From Scilla litardierei (Eukaryota; Streptophyta; Magnoliopsida; Asparagales; Asparagaceae), in contig CM061139.1 in the NCBI GenBank assembly GCA_030789695.1, positions 198,621,641 to 198,685,640 of the forward strand: 64,000 nucleotides of DNA, read 5' to 3'. Shown piece by piece: positions 32,330-43,890 of this stretch (positions within the stretch are counted from its first letter, which is position 1; each line of letters starts with the position of its first letter). The translations under genes were made by a program, and so were the position numbers. Under the pieces are notes generated by a model that was not told where the DNA came from, made no database searches, and worked only from the letters and a program-made list of their open reading frames with translations.

Positions 32330-32432
32330 CTATACAAATTCTCTATCTTTCTCTCTCTATATATCGAATTTCTCTCTACCGATTCTCTCTCTCTACTGAT
32401 TCTCTCTCTCTCTACCGATTATATCTTTCTCT
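32330..32432 (+). repeat. TCTC-rich low-complexity tract
   Basis: Runs of TCTCTC with interspersed TACCGATTCTC repeats. Confidence 0.7.
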
Positions 32433-32633
32433 CTAGAACTTTCCCGTGCCCAAAGGGCACTGCGATTTGAGAGGGGGGCCCACACCCAAATTTCAATTTT
32501 CAAATCTTCCCTACAAATTTCCCTCCCAAAACTTATCACAGTCCTAGTCATCAAGCACTTATCCTAGTCATAAGCCCCTTTGTCCTAGTCACTTGTCCTA
32601 CTGGGACAAAATTCAAAATCTTCATCAAATATA

Positions 32634-32636
<3 letters not shown>

Positions 32637-32692
<56 letters not shown>
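32637..32692. repeat. (TA)n microsatellite, 56 bp
   Basis: Uninterrupted TA dinucleotides. Length is likely to vary between individuals or be mis-sized in assembly. Confidence 0.95.
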
Positions 32693-32695
<3 letters not shown>

Positions 32696-32914
32696 TAGGA
32701 TCCATTCGGATGGATCAAACATGCGGATCCATCCAAGTGGAATTTAAATCTAGACAATGTAAATAGAAAATCCGACCGTTGGATGTCATCTAACATGTCT
32801 AAACTAGCTCCAAACAAAATTTCAACTAATTTGGACATGTTTTGCCCATGCATCAAGTGGTTGCAAAATCGATGTTTTTGAATAGTTATAAAATCGATGT
32901 TTTGCCCATCCCTC

Positions 32915-34605
32915 TCCCTCGTCACCTCTAGGAGTTTACACTCAACCGTTGCTTTTGACGAATCAAAGTATGCGGCCCGCCCCCTTTCCACCTCGTAGGC
33001 CCTCCTAACCCTCTCCAGCTCCTCTTCCGTGTCACTCAGCTTCACCTTGACCTCGCCGAGGTTCGCCCTCGCTACCTCAAGAGACGCTCTGGTGGCGCCA
33101 CAGGAATGCGACCCCGCAAGGCTGCGTAACCATCTACAAAAGACTCGAGTTAGCGGGGCACGAATAAAGAAAGCCTGCGGGCGAGGCGAGAGAACCGACT
33201 TACCTGCAGACGTGCCATACAGCAGAGCCGCACAACCGTTCCACCCCCACACGAGTCAAGGATTCGCGATCGCGCGGTAACACGCAGTACTCGGCGAGGC
33301 GCGCCGCCACCCCCGGCGTCCTCAAAACCCGACTCATCACAGCCTACTCGAAAAGGAAACTTACGGAGACGTTCCTCTGGATACGCCTCGACCTCCTCTC
33401 GAGTCCTCTTGAAACGAATGAGGGCGCCCTCACAACTCGGGCTCGACGACCGCCCCATATCCCACGAAGGGATCCCGTATGGCCATTTCTGAACCAAACA
33501 CGCCTTGCGAGGCTCGACCACCTCCGATACCCTCTGCGGGACGGAGGGACCGGCCTCCCGCGCGGACGAGCCCGCAGGAAGACCTTCGCCAGGCCCATCG
33601 GCAAAGATACCTGATTCGACCGCCCTCCGTCACGGATGCGCCCTCTCCCCACGGGAGACCCCGCCTCCTTGTTCCCGGGATCCTACCTCGCTCGCCACCC
33701 CCTTGCCTTTCTCGCGAGGATCAGTGTCCTCCGAGACGGGGGCTCCGGCCGATCCCGACACCTCCTCTGGCCCTCGCATCATGTCCCCACCTACGAAGGA
33801 AAAAGAGATCAGGGTAAGCCTAGTTAAATGTCTACCAAATATCAAAGATACCTAGGGGCCAAAAGTCCTGGGTGAGCCGGCTGCTCCGCGTCAAACTCGC
33901 TAGCTGACGGTACGCCTTGGGCAGTTCCATCAGAATCTGAGCTCTTGCAAGATCTTCCCCAGTCAGCTCCACCCTTTCATTCACTAGTGGATTCCACGCC
34001 CCCCAGTTCGACATCAACACCACGTCGCTTGGCATCATCACGAAGGCGAACTCCCTCATCCATTCGTCGACATCGTCGGGCACCCCGCGGATAAGTTCTC
34101 GTCCTCTCCTAGCGCAAACACAGTGATACATTCCCCTCTTCCGGACTACGAAGAAATGCTGGAACAGCGCCAGTGAGGGACTCAAGGAGCAGGCAAGGCA
34201 CAAAACGACAAACCCCACCAACAAGCCCCAGGAACGGGGCGCTAGGGCAAATATCGGCAACTCCAGGAAATTCAATAGATAAAGCAAATACGGATGGATC
34301 GGGAAACGGAGCCCCAACTCGAATGACCGAACATAGACCCCGACCTCATTATCTCCAGGCGAACACACCGTTTCCTCTGACCCGGGTACCCGAACCTCAT
34401 AGGGTTGTCGCACGAACCGCACGCGAATCTCCCTGATGTTAATCCTATCCAACCTACATCGGAGGGATCCAATCGCTCTCGGGACAACGGAACGCCATGA
34501 CCCCCTCTCCCTAGGCCGCCGCACCCCCCGCGACGACGCCCCCTCTCACACCAACGCCTCCTCCCCCACTCGGCTACCGCCTCCGACCTCGAAACAAGAA
34601 GCCAT
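32915..34605 (-). pseudogene. Antisense extra ORF (gypsy-type transposon domain), interrupted
   Basis: On the minus strand a candidate ATG at 34605 is followed by an in-frame TGA after 19 codons. The frame then stays open to 33852 and encodes EETVCSPGDNEVGVYVRSFE, LGLRFPIHPYLLYLLNFLEL, SWGLLVGFVVLCLAC and later WGAWNPLVNERVELT. This matches the putative gypsy-type transposon domain. A 61-bp intron (donor G|GTATCT at 33851, acceptor TCGTAG at 33791) keeps the frame (WPL-GGDMMRGPEE). Further downstream (33110-32930) a coiled-coil-like segment (ASLEVARANLGEVKVKLSDT, EEELERVRRAYEVERGRAAY) follows, with frameshifts between. A 5'UTR exon ending at donor AG|GTAATA near 34640 and an AAATAAAAAG box near 34795 suggest its own promoter. 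Function of this family is unknown. Confidence 0.6.
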
Positions 34606-35089
34606 CGGTCGGAAAGAAAAGAAATTAATTATTATTACCTAGCTGATCCGTCAAATCAGGAAGACTTTCGGAAGAAGATGACCGGTGGCGGAATTCGCAA
34701 CCTAGCCAGCAAGCGATAGACAGAAGTATTGAACACCGGAGAAGAATCGAAGATGGATGGAAAACTCCCGCCGACCGACTTCCAAACCTTTTTATTTGTA
34801 AAGTGGGCCACCGGGTCATCACAGCCGTCGGTCCTCCGCCACGCGGTGCCCATCGGGATGTCCTTGACGCCTCGACTGGTGTGAGTGTCACCTCATCCAC
34901 ACGTCGCAAACCCAATCGTGGAGACGCTTCGTTTTTTCTACCCCCCTTTCGAATCGTAATAATGACCAGTAGGGCGGGAGTTCCGAAGCTAACGCCGCCA
35001 CCCCCGGGCGTGGGCCAGGGTCCTTGCCGATGGTCCAGAACGTCGGAGATAGTTCGCCCTCCAAGCCGAGCCGGGCTCCCGCCTCAAGC

Positions 35090-35107
35090 TCGAAGGCCGG
35101 GGGCAAT
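35090..35107 (+). other. Polypurine tract of the Tat-type element
   Basis: CGAAGGCCGGGGGCAAT directly precedes TGTTACGACC, a common form in Tat-lineage elements. It shows that the LTR is in plus orientation, opposite to the extra ORF. Confidence 0.65.
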
Positions 35108-35766
35108 TGTTACGACCTAAAGATCGGGGGAGTCCGACTCCCGCCCAGGTCCGCTGACATACCCCAGTGAATCACCCCTTATGCGAAAGGGCTGCCGCCC
35201 CGGAGGACCGAGGCAACAGGGGAATGGGCGCACCTCGCAGCGCTCCCCCCTCCCGGACGAGGCGTACAACCGCAGTCGCTCGGCCCGTCGGGGCAGGGCG
35301 CCTGGGGAGCGCACCGACAGCGCCGCCCGGGATGCTGACCGAGGTGTGGGCATATCCCTCCTTGCCAGCGATCCACGACCCGCGACCGAAGAGGTACGCG
35401 GCCGGGCCGAACAACCCTCGAACAGGTCGACCCGACGGGTCCCCGCGAACCCCGCCGCCGGGGATAGCATTGCCGGACCTATAGTTCATCACGCACGACA
35501 AACAACCTAGAGTAAGGACACGACTGACACTAACGCCGCCCGACCACCTGACAAAGCACCCCCTGGCCGCTGAGCCCCCTGACACTTAATGCTTTCGGCC
35601 CTGACATCCTGACAAAAGTGTCCCTGGCCGTTGCGCCGTCTGACAAAAGCGGGGCATGCACTCATGTTCCTAACATCCTCATCCGAAGCTTCCGCTGACA
35701 GCTGAGCCAGCTCAGCACCTCGAGTCGGCATGCCAGGTCAGCCCCACCTAATCATCTCCCATCAGG

Positions 35767-35774
35767 TATAAATA
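35767..35774 (+). promoter_or_regulatory. TATA box of the Tat-type LTR
   Basis: TATAAATA followed by a C-rich stretch and TTCTCTCTCTCAATCC, a usual plant leader. Confidence 0.6.
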
Positions 35775-36575
35775 CCCCCTCACCTCTTACGGTGAGGAGG
35801 TTGGCAAATTCTCTCTCTCAATCCATTATTCACACACGAGAGCAAAGGTCGTCCATATCTTTGTTCTCCCCCTTATAGCTCGCCACGTACGGTCGACACA
35901 CGCTCAGTCCGACCTGTCACGCCCCGCTTCCCTAAAATGGAGGCGAGACGTGAGGAGGTCCGCTCAAGCGTGGAGCTGTGAAGCTGCACGCCTGATAAGC
36001 GTCAATTTAGTATAAGCAGGTCCCTGTAAACGCAAAAGGAACAACAAGAATAATAATAATGGAATGGGACGGATATGAAATAACCAATCCCAAAGTTTGT
36101 CCACCAAAATATTCAACATCACAGAAAAGCCACCAGGCTAACAGGAAAGAGTCTAAGGCCCAGAACAAGGCCAAACAAAAGCAACACAAACATAACGGAG
36201 TATCAAACTAGGTGCCACGCACCGACAACTAAGCAGTCTAACAAAAGAAGCTAAACGAAGACACTAAGACTGATCCCCAGTGTCAACGAAGTCCTCGATC
36301 AACGCGGGTTCTGACTCAGCGTCAGCGAACGCCACGTCCTCAGCAAGTGACTCAGGCTCGGGCTCTAACATGTGTCACCCAAAAGAGAAAAGGGGCACAT
36401 GTCAGCAAGTCGAAAGACTTGTGCAAGGAAACGGAAAGAAAGGTAAACTAGTAACCTAGCAGGTAAAGTATGGTGCATGGCAAGTAAAGTAAGGTGGTAA
36501 CAAGTAGAGTAAAGTAAAGTACAAGTAGCAAGTATCAAGTGGTAGGGGGGACATGTAATGTCAAGTAACAAGTAA

Positions 36576-36680
36576 AGTACAAGGGATCACTCAACGAGTG
36601 CCCTATTGCCCGCAGGCTGTGTTCAAGTATCAAGTACAAGGGGTCACTCAACGAGTGCCCTATTGCCCGCATGCTGTGTT
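36576..36680. repeat. Tandem duplication of a ~62-bp unit in the solo LTR
   Basis: The run TCACTCAACGAGTGCCCTAT followed by TGCCCGCAGGCTGTGTT occurs twice, with one difference (CAGG/CATG), at about 36588 and 36643. Confidence 0.85.
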
Positions 36681-36804
36681 GAGCTCGTCTTCTGGAACAC
36701 GAGCCAGAAAGTGTATTTAGCATAGCATTGTGCCCACGCAAGGTGGGTGCCTAGCCGGAACAAATAGTACAAGTATGTAGCGAAGCTACGCAATCACGAT
36801 GAAT

Positions 36805-37015
36805 ATTCAAGCATGCAATGACATGAGCATATATTCGCGTACCGTTAATTGTATTTAAACGTGACAGGCAAAATGCAATGACATGAACATATTCGCGTAC
36901 CGTTAATTTAAATTAAACATGGCAGTTAAAATGCAATAGCAGTTAAGGATGCATGGATGACATGAACAGTTAATACGCGTACCGTTAATTGAAATTAAAC
37001 GTGACATACAAGCAT
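36805..37015. repeat. Three tandem ~70-bp units in the solo LTR
   Basis: Each unit holds GCGTACCGTTAATT followed by an ATTAAAC(G/A)TG phrase and a run near ATGCAATGACATGA. Starts are near 36815, 36873 and 36955. Confidence 0.75.
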
Positions 37016-37644
37016 GATGAAGGTGACGGACCAAGCTTCGTTGTCAAGCTAGGTCAATGGCGTCTAGACGGCTATCCTTCCACCGTCTAGTCTCTTTTAC
37101 GCTAAGCAAGGTAATGGCCTAAGACATGGCCCAGATCAAGAGATGCAAGTTTCACTTGCATGATACCTGGGTTGACGAGCAATGAAGATCGTCACACAAG
37201 CTAACTACGGCATAGATCACTGTTATAGCAAAACAATCATTAGAACAACGATTCTAAATCGATTTCTTAATAGAATCCTAATTGTCTAATAATCCATTTT
37301 ATTAGGGTTTCACAAATGTCAATGTGGGTTATGTTAAAACTAAAGGAATCGAGTATTACCGTGAAGAAGCGGAGGAACGATGCCGAGCAACCACGGCAAC
37401 GGAAGAACGATCCGGCTCAGATCTGGAAATGAGGGAAAAATCTGGAGAAATGGGTTTTGATGTGGATTTTGGGGGTTTGATGGAGGTTTGGGGAAGATGG
37501 AAGGTGGGTTATGACAAGGGAGGGTTTGGATGATGAAGGATGAGCTTGGGATGAAGGTTTAATGGTTTGAGGAAGATGGGGGCTCAATGGAGGAGAAATT
37601 AGGGTTTTAGGTCATGAGGGAGGAGAAGAAAACGTTTGGAGTGG

Positions 37645-37652
37645 TATTTATA
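37645..37652 (-). promoter_or_regulatory. TATA box of the solo LTR
   Basis: TATAAATA on the minus strand, 45 bp from the nearest array motif at 37698. Same box sequence and nearly the same spacing as in the SIRE-like LTR. Confidence 0.65.
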
Positions 37653-37697
37653 GAGTTTGGTGGCGGCTAGGGCAAAACTAGGGTTTCATGTACTGTT

Positions 37698-38225
37698 TAG
37701 TCGGTCAAAGAACAACCACTGACCGACTAGTTTGGGAACTAGTCGGTCTGTTGACCAACGCAGACCGACTAAGTGTAAACAGTAACCCAGACGAAAATTA
37801 GGATTTAGATTTAGTCGGTCAAAGAACAATTACTGACCGACTAGTTTGACATCTAGTCGGTCGATGAACGTTCTTAGACCGACTAAGAGTAAACAGTAAC
37901 TAGACTGTACAGAAGAACTAAGAATTAGTCGGTCTGAGTACAAAACTTAACCGACTAGTTTAACAACTAGTCGGTCGAAGGATGAACTTAGACCGACTAA
38001 GAATGAACAACACTAATACCAAAAATTAGTAAACGAGTTAGTCGGTTAAAGAAGCATTGCCAACCGACTAGTTTGCAACCTAGTCGGTCAACCAACGTTC
38101 TTAGACCGACTAACGACAAACAGTAACTCCTGAATATTTAACAAAGCTCACTAGTCGGTTCAAGAAGGTTTTCCGACTGACTGGATCGTCATCTAGTCGG
38201 TCGGTGTCCCTTCTTACACCGGCTA
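37698..38225 (-). promoter_or_regulatory. Second five-unit DRE-core palindromic array
   Basis: F and R motif starts are 37698, 37721, 37740, 37763; 37812, 37835, 37854, 37877; 37926, 37949, 37968, 37991; 38039, 38062, 38081, 38104; 38152, 38175, 38194, 38217. Steps are 23, 19, 23 bp in every unit and unit starts are 113-114 bp apart. Eighteen of twenty keep the ACCGAC core. The exceptions are 38175 and 38217, in the unit farthest from the TATA box. Unit number, orientation pattern and steps equal those of the array at 12250. Similarity extends about 45 bp beyond the array on the far side and is lost on the TATA side beyond the box. Confidence 0.85.
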
Positions 38226-38446
38226 ATGAGCACCAAAAGTTCCGATATAAAGCGCGAGGGCTCCGGGATCGATTCCTAAGACTCCTAGGCTTGATCTAAC
38301 GATAAGATATGACCGATACGAAGCCCGTCACGAATGACTTACTTCAAACACGCCGACCGACGGAAGAATCTAGAGAATCACGACGAAACGAACGAAAATG
38401 AAAACTACGGAGACGGAAATGGAAATCACAATCAAGAAGAAGCAAC

Positions 38447-38481
<35 letters not shown>

Positions 38482-38760
38482 AAATCCATACATGAAAAAC
38501 CAGTCGTTACACAACCGGCGTGCCTAGCCCCCGTTTTAAGTCCCATTACTGACTTAGGCATCGGAGGGGGCTAAGGGTTGGACCCCAACCCTGCCCTTCT
38601 GACGAGTTGCTCGTGGTGCAGGAAAGCTCGCCCCTTGGTCGACGTCAGCCTTTGGCTCCCGTCGCCCGATCTTCTTCCGCCGTGTCTGGTGAGATTTGAC
38701 TCCGTGGCCACCCCTGGCGGCAAGCCTAGCCTCTTCACCCCACTAATCACTTGTTAAATA

Positions 38761-39720
38761 GCCCACCTAAACCCTCTCATCAACATAACCACCGTGCCCT
38801 TGGTTCCCCTCAATACAAATTCATTGTACGCGAGTTCCACCTCGTAACACCTGCAAAGCTGTGCTAAGGCCAGGTCAGGCTAGCCTCTCAAGTCGACGTC
38901 GGGAGGTCCCTAATGATGAGTGTAGCTCGCAGCGGGTCTCATCAGTTGAGCTAGGATGGGTCCCACTGCTTCCTAGGTGAAAAATGTATCTACAATTCTT
39001 TTTTACAAATGAGGGTGTTTGTCCCAGTCACAAGTTGACTGGGACAAACAATTCGTTCTGTGCGCGCCACCTTATCTCGGTGGGGCCTCCAAAAGTCAAC
39101 CACAAAAAACCTAAAAGTGCGACCACATTCAAACAAACCCCCAATTCAAATAACTTCCCCGTTTACCCTCGATGATACTGACACACCCATCCACAGATCA
39201 CAGTTCTCACACCTTTTCGGTTTCGCGCGTGTACCACATCCTATTCGTGTGGTTTTTTTTTCGCCGTGCAATTTGTTCATGTGGTATTTCTAGTACTATT
39301 CCAAGTAACTATAGAAAATAAAAATGAACCGTGCGGCTGCAACGCATGTGACTTTGGTTGCATACTGTAATTCGTCAAATAAGTACAAATTTTGGGTCAA
39401 TTTTGATGAATGACACCATCCAACACCTAATCCCATGCGCATGAACTATACTTAAAATTAAAATTTATCCAATAAAATAAATAAAATATATGCAGTAAAC
39501 TGAATATGACTTCCGATGTTCAATTCATCTTAGGTATGGAAAAAAAGACTAGTTATTAACTTCTATTTAAATTTTAAACCCCAAATGTTTCATTGTTAAT
39601 TATGATTAGACTACATGAAAACGTCATTATCTTTAATCAAATCTGTACTATTCTATATGCTTGCTGTAAGATTTTTTTGGGGTGGCATTTAAAAAATAAT
39701 TGATTAAAAATAACACGCGT
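38761..39720. other. No gene seen
   Basis: Contains a short hairpin GTCCCAGTCACAAGTTGACTGGGAC at 39022-39046, whose CCTAGTCA-type words also occur near 32560 and 44262. Otherwise AT-rich and stop-rich. Confidence 0.4.
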
Positions 39721-39759
39721 GTGCTTCTAGATGCCAACAGGAGCTCCCTCGTTCCCATC

Positions 39760-40285
39760 GCTTTTTCTATCGCCGGGTCCCACTTGTCTCACCGTCCAAG
39801 TCAGCTCATCCCACGATCGTGTGTCGTGTGGTCCAAATAGCGTCGAAGATCTCAAACCTTTGTGCCCGTTGGATTAATTCCGGACGGTCGGTATCAGCCC
39901 ACGCAAGGCTAATGTCCAAGTCGGGGGTTACCGTCCATTATCATACGTGGCAGAGTGCCGTCCACCGATCGTCACGCGTGTCGTTTGCAAGAGCAGCAGG
40001 TCACGTGCACTCTCACGTTACCAGCGACGAGCTCTCAGGGCTAGATTGCGCACGTGAGCCTCCGTTACGGAGCGTCAGTGAAACGGGCGGTCAAGGACGC
40101 GGGCACGCTGACTCGTGGATGACACGTTAGTTGACGCCGTCAAACGCCCGGGGTTCGACACTCGCGGCCTCGCGCGCGTGCCATAAAGCGGCAGAGTGAT
40201 CACACTCTAAACTTAGAGAGAGAGGGAGAGAGAGAAAGAGAGAAGAAAAGGATAAGTTTTTGGGGAGACTCAGGAGGAGAAATTG
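39760..40285 (+). promoter_or_regulatory. Probable promoter and 5'UTR exon of the GRAS gene
   Basis: 39760-40190 is GC-richer than its surroundings and carries several ACGTG/CACGTG words (for example near 40003 and 40051). A CATAAAG box near 40182 is followed by a GAGAGAGAG leader (40215-40245) and the donor ATTG|GTAAGA at 40285/40286. The next fitting acceptor on the plus strand that leads into a gene is TTTTGCAG at 47604, just before the GRAS start codon. 5'UTR introns are usual in PAT1-branch GRAS genes, but a length of 7.3 kb is inference. Confidence 0.4.
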
Positions 40286-40886
40286 GTAAGAATTTTTGTT
40301 GAAATTTCTTGCATTTCATGTGAACTGGTTTGAATTTCACATCTTTTTTGGGTAATGTTTCATTCTGTTATCGTATTTTTTGGAGTTGAGGAGAAAACAG
40401 AGGGTATTTACTCCTTTTTAGTATTTAGGGGTTCGGTTGTAAAGTTTCGTTATCCCTGCTTTTAACTTTATTTGAGGTTTTCGAGTATTAGAAGAAGAAA
40501 AGCTTATAACTTTCTAGTTCCTTTTGATCCTTGCTAATAATATTGAGCAGTTAATTTTCATACCCTTGATTTTGATCGAATTTATTTTTAAAATCAATAG
40601 GTAAGACCATAAGCAGTGGTGAATCATCAAATGTTACTTTGATATGCTATTTTGATAATTTCTTTTAAACATTTAATTTAGAGATTTGTTGGGGGAGCAT
40701 TTCACCTCCGAAAAAATTTAAAAACTTGTAAATTCGTTAAAATTGATGCTAGTTATTGTTTTGAGCATGCCAGTAATTTGGCGAATTTGTGAATGATGAG
40801 TTCTTCATATTTTGTTAAGTCTAAATTTCATAATAAAAAACCCCCTTGAAGTTTGAGCCGTTTTGAAAGAATACCCAAAAGAATAA

Positions 40887-41063
40887 GAGGAAGACTAAAT
40901 ACACCCCTATGTTTAGGGGTGTATGTTATGATTAATGGCCAAAAGAAGGAAAAAAACAAGGGGGGAGGCTATGAAAAGAAACATGGATGTGATAGAATTT
41001 CCATATTCAGCATTCAATGATAACATACACCCCTATGCTAGGGGTGTATAGTCCTCCTCAAGA
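40887..41063. mobile_element. MITE-like inverted repeat
   Basis: The left end GAGGAAGACTAAATACACCC and the right end are complementary over about 45 bp. Both carry the internal hairpin ACACCCCTA...TAGGGGTGT. AAGAAT flanks it on both sides as a possible short duplication. It lies in the putative GRAS 5'UTR intron. Confidence 0.6.
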
Positions 41064-41290
41064 ATTATACTCAAATCCCCTTCAACTTTTGTAACCGAGT
41101 TAAATTATTTGTTAAACAAAATATTTTTAAAACTTTTTTCAATGACCTACCACTCCCCTTCAATTTTAAATAATTCTTTTAAATATTAAATTTGTTTACA
41201 AAAGTTGCCCAATATCTTGACGTATTTTTGTTTTAAAAAATTACTGGATGTTTTTTCTTTTTCTTTTTCTTTGTGTGTGTTTGGGGGTGT

Positions 41291-41292
<2 letters not shown>

Positions 41293-41332
<40 letters not shown>
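41293..41332. repeat. Poly-G run of 40 bases
   Basis: Uninterrupted G run followed by (TG)n. On the other strand it is an i-motif/triplex-prone C run. Length may be an assembly artefact. Confidence 0.9.
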
Positions 41333-41333
<1 letters not shown>

Positions 41334-42524
41334 GTGTGTGTGTGTGGCACGCCAAACCCTTTGTTAATTGTTTAATATTTACAGTTTGTTCCTCAAAAAT
41401 TAAAATTGTTGAGTTGCTTGGTGTTATCTTTGTATAAGTGTGACACGCCAGCATTAGAAAATTTGGACGCTTTATCATCTTCACGTAAAATTATGTGTTC
41501 CCTGTTAAATTGGGAATCACAATCTATTAAAATTAATCCTTGGTGCAAACTTTATCCTTGAACACGATCTATAAGTTATGCGCTTAATAAGGGTAAATAT
41601 AGAAGTTATCTCCTCTTTATTTTTGATAAAACTCTTACAAGCAATTGGTGTGATTACTTGTTGATAGGCAGGAAAAGATTCTGATAACCCAAATTCTGAT
41701 GACCCTTAATTTGACAAGTGACAACTTGTATGTTAAGAATATTTATCTTATGCCTACTAATCCAAATTCTGATGACCCTTAATTTGACTAGTGATAACTT
41801 ATTTGACTAGTGATAACTTGTATGTAAGAGAATATTTATCTTATGCCCACTACCATCGGTTATTATTGCTAAGAAGGTGGTGGATACTTCTTCGTTTAAG
41901 TATTTTAGGTATAATAGCAGTATACGCAAGGATGTTGGGTTGAATTGAAGTACAAGAGAAGAGACCAAATGTTAATTTGATAGTTGTTCTACCTGTTATT
42001 GGATGAATAAATTTTTTTAACATGACTTGAAAAAAAAACAAAATCCAGAGAAAATTAAGATTCTAAGAAATGTGAAATATGTAAATATAAATGAAGTGAT
42101 TAGACTATAAAACACATTGAATATTATAATGATTACATAAAATCATACTATATATTATAAAACATGCATCAAATATTACATTGATTACATAACATTAGAA
42201 AATAAAGCACATTAATTTTTGAATTTTTTTTACAATATCAGCTTATGTCGGGCCTATATGTCGGTTGATACAAGGCTGATATATCAGGGTTATCGGCTGA
42301 TATGACCCAATATCAAGTTAAAATTTAAAACCTGATAAAGAATGCCATAATCGTATCGTTCAATTCTCACTATCAATATATATGTTGATATTTAAAACAA
42401 TGTGAATGCTACTTTGATAGTCCATCAAATTGACTCTGATGTGTGTTGGAATTGAATTCTAGGGTAAATAGTGGTTTGCTTATCCGTCACTTTTATTTTG
42501 TCCATATTAGGATTCAGGTTGTTA

Positions 42525-42995
42525 CCTTAGTTAAAAAGGTGAGGACATGATCTTAGCCAGAATGCTTGAGCTATTAAGTAGAGACCTAACTTCATCTTTA
42601 TGTCGGATCATTTTTTTTAACAATCTACCCAATCTCAAGATTGATTCATCTTTGAGTTTGGAAGCAAAATTAGAAATTGGAGAAGAGATTGACCTTTTGA
42701 TATGCTAGATATAAAGTAGGAAAGTGGTCTAAAAATAAGTGAGGATTTTATTAAGGAATAGGTGAGGATTATATTAGGAAGAACAAAAAGCCAAATTAGG
42801 TAAGATTAAATATTAGAGAAGATTATAGAGAAGCCTAAGCTCTGGTACCATGCTAGTGTTTGAATATGAATGGGGGTTTCATGATTAGTTAAATAGGCGA
42901 GGACATAATCTGGTTTGGACATTCTTAACTTAAAATCCTATGCTATTAGGTGGAGACCCAATTATAAATTTATATTCAACCATTTTCCTTAATAG
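42525..42995 (+). repeat. Diverged direct repeat pair
   Basis: AGTTAAAAAGGTGAGGACAT (42531) and AGTTAAATAGGCGAGGACAT (42888) begin parallel runs ending in a TTCAACCATT/TCGGATCATT-like segment. Spacing is about 355 bp. Possibly remains of a small LTR element; no primer site was identified. Confidence 0.4.
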
Positions 42996-43510
42996 TCGAC
43001 ATCGTTGAATATATGGGCATATCTAAATTGGAGAAAGAAGTTCAATTTTGTTTATTCCTCACATAGTTCTGCTCTAACAGGTTTCTTATTTGGGTTTTTC
43101 ATGTCTTTTAGCTGTCCATTTTACACACCTTTAACGGGCAAAATACGACTATTGTACATGTTCATATGATATTTTTGCAATGACAATTTTCTTTGTTCAA
43201 GGAAGGGGTACTAAATATCATGTTTAATTCAGGGAACAAAAGCACTAGTTAGCCAATTGGCAATATATGAAACATAAAACTGCTACTCGGAGTGGTGGTA
43301 CCGACTAGGAAATTCTTCCTTGTATCTCAACTTATAACAAAGAAACTGAAATGTGCAAGCCATAATCTCTTGAGCTTGCTATAATATCTTATATTGAAAC
43401 CTAGACACATGTTGACACGTCAGTCATGCTTCATACAAATTACTTCTGGTTTCAAGTGATTTTTTTTTGTATTTTTCTGAACCGTCTGTGTGATGTGGAC
43501 TCGTATCATG

Positions 43511-43745
43511 ACTGGCTTGGTTTATCTATGTCTTTACTAACACATCTGTGCAACTGCCTTGGTTTATCTATGTCCTTACTAACACGTCTGTGCAACATAA
43601 AAAAGCCAAAGCTGATCTGAAGTCAAATGGGTGCTTTTTCTTGGCTGTAAGCGAATGCCTCTTCATAGATTTATCGGTTATAAGCAAATACATTTCCGTA
43701 GATTTATTAGTTGTAAGCAGATGCCTCTTCATAGATTTAGGAGGA
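43511..43745 (+). repeat. Short tandem repeats (two families)
   Basis: CTTGGTTTATCTATGTC with CTAACACATCTGTGCAAC occurs twice (43516, 43558). GCCTCTTCATAGATTTA with TAAGC occurs in three imprecise copies (43655-43740). Confidence 0.7.
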
Positions 43746-43889
43746 ATAACTGATTTTGGGGTTCTGGTTCTTTAGAAAGGAATTAGACAAATAAGTAAGA
43801 TTTTCTGCTAAGTGTTCACATATATTTAAGAAGTAAGGAATTATCTATTGTAATTACCACACTTAATGTTCAGAGGAGGCTCCAACCCA

Positions 43890-43890
<1 letters not shown>

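Larger units (their letters stand above)
35915..38511 (-). mobile_element. Putative solo LTR (2.6 kb) inserted in the Tat LTR
   Basis: On the minus strand it starts TGTAACGACTGG (38511) and ends GGGGCGTGACA (35915), both common termini of plant Ty3/gypsy LTRs. Flanking pentamers are CGACC (35910-35914) and CAACC (38512-38516), a 5-bp duplication with one mismatch. Inside are a TATA box at 37652-37645 and the DRE-core array. No primer site, polypurine tract or coding region lies inside, which fits a solo LTR. Confidence 0.6.
32900..38760 (+). mobile_element. Tat/Retand-type Ty3/gypsy element, 3' part
   Basis: An antisense extra ORF (32915-34605), its own antisense promoter region (34606-34800), a plus-sense polypurine tract and a plus-sense LTR (35108 onward) form the 3' end of the element. 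Gag-pol is absent to the left. Extra ORFs in antisense orientation between pol and the 3' LTR are known from the Tat lineage. The LTR is split by a 2.6-kb insertion. The right LTR end was not found; about 38760 is an estimate. Confidence 0.6.
35108..38760 (+). repeat. 3' LTR of the Tat-type element, split by insertion
   Basis: The first part runs from TGTTACGACC (35108) to CGACC (35914), with a TATA box at 35767-35774. The second part resumes after the inserted LTR at about 38512 and contains TGACTTAGGCATCGGAGGGG, a phrase common near the R/U5 end of such LTRs. The right end was not located. Confidence 0.55.

Noticed and set aside
35117..35585. Several overlapping Arg/Pro/Gly-rich frames on both strands
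   Set aside because: They lie in the GC-rich U3 of the Tat-type LTR and are chance open frames from base composition.
39022..39046. Rho-independent-like terminator hairpin
   Set aside because: Plant nuclear genes do not use such terminators; the hairpin belongs to a repeat whose words recur at 32.5 and 44.2 kb.
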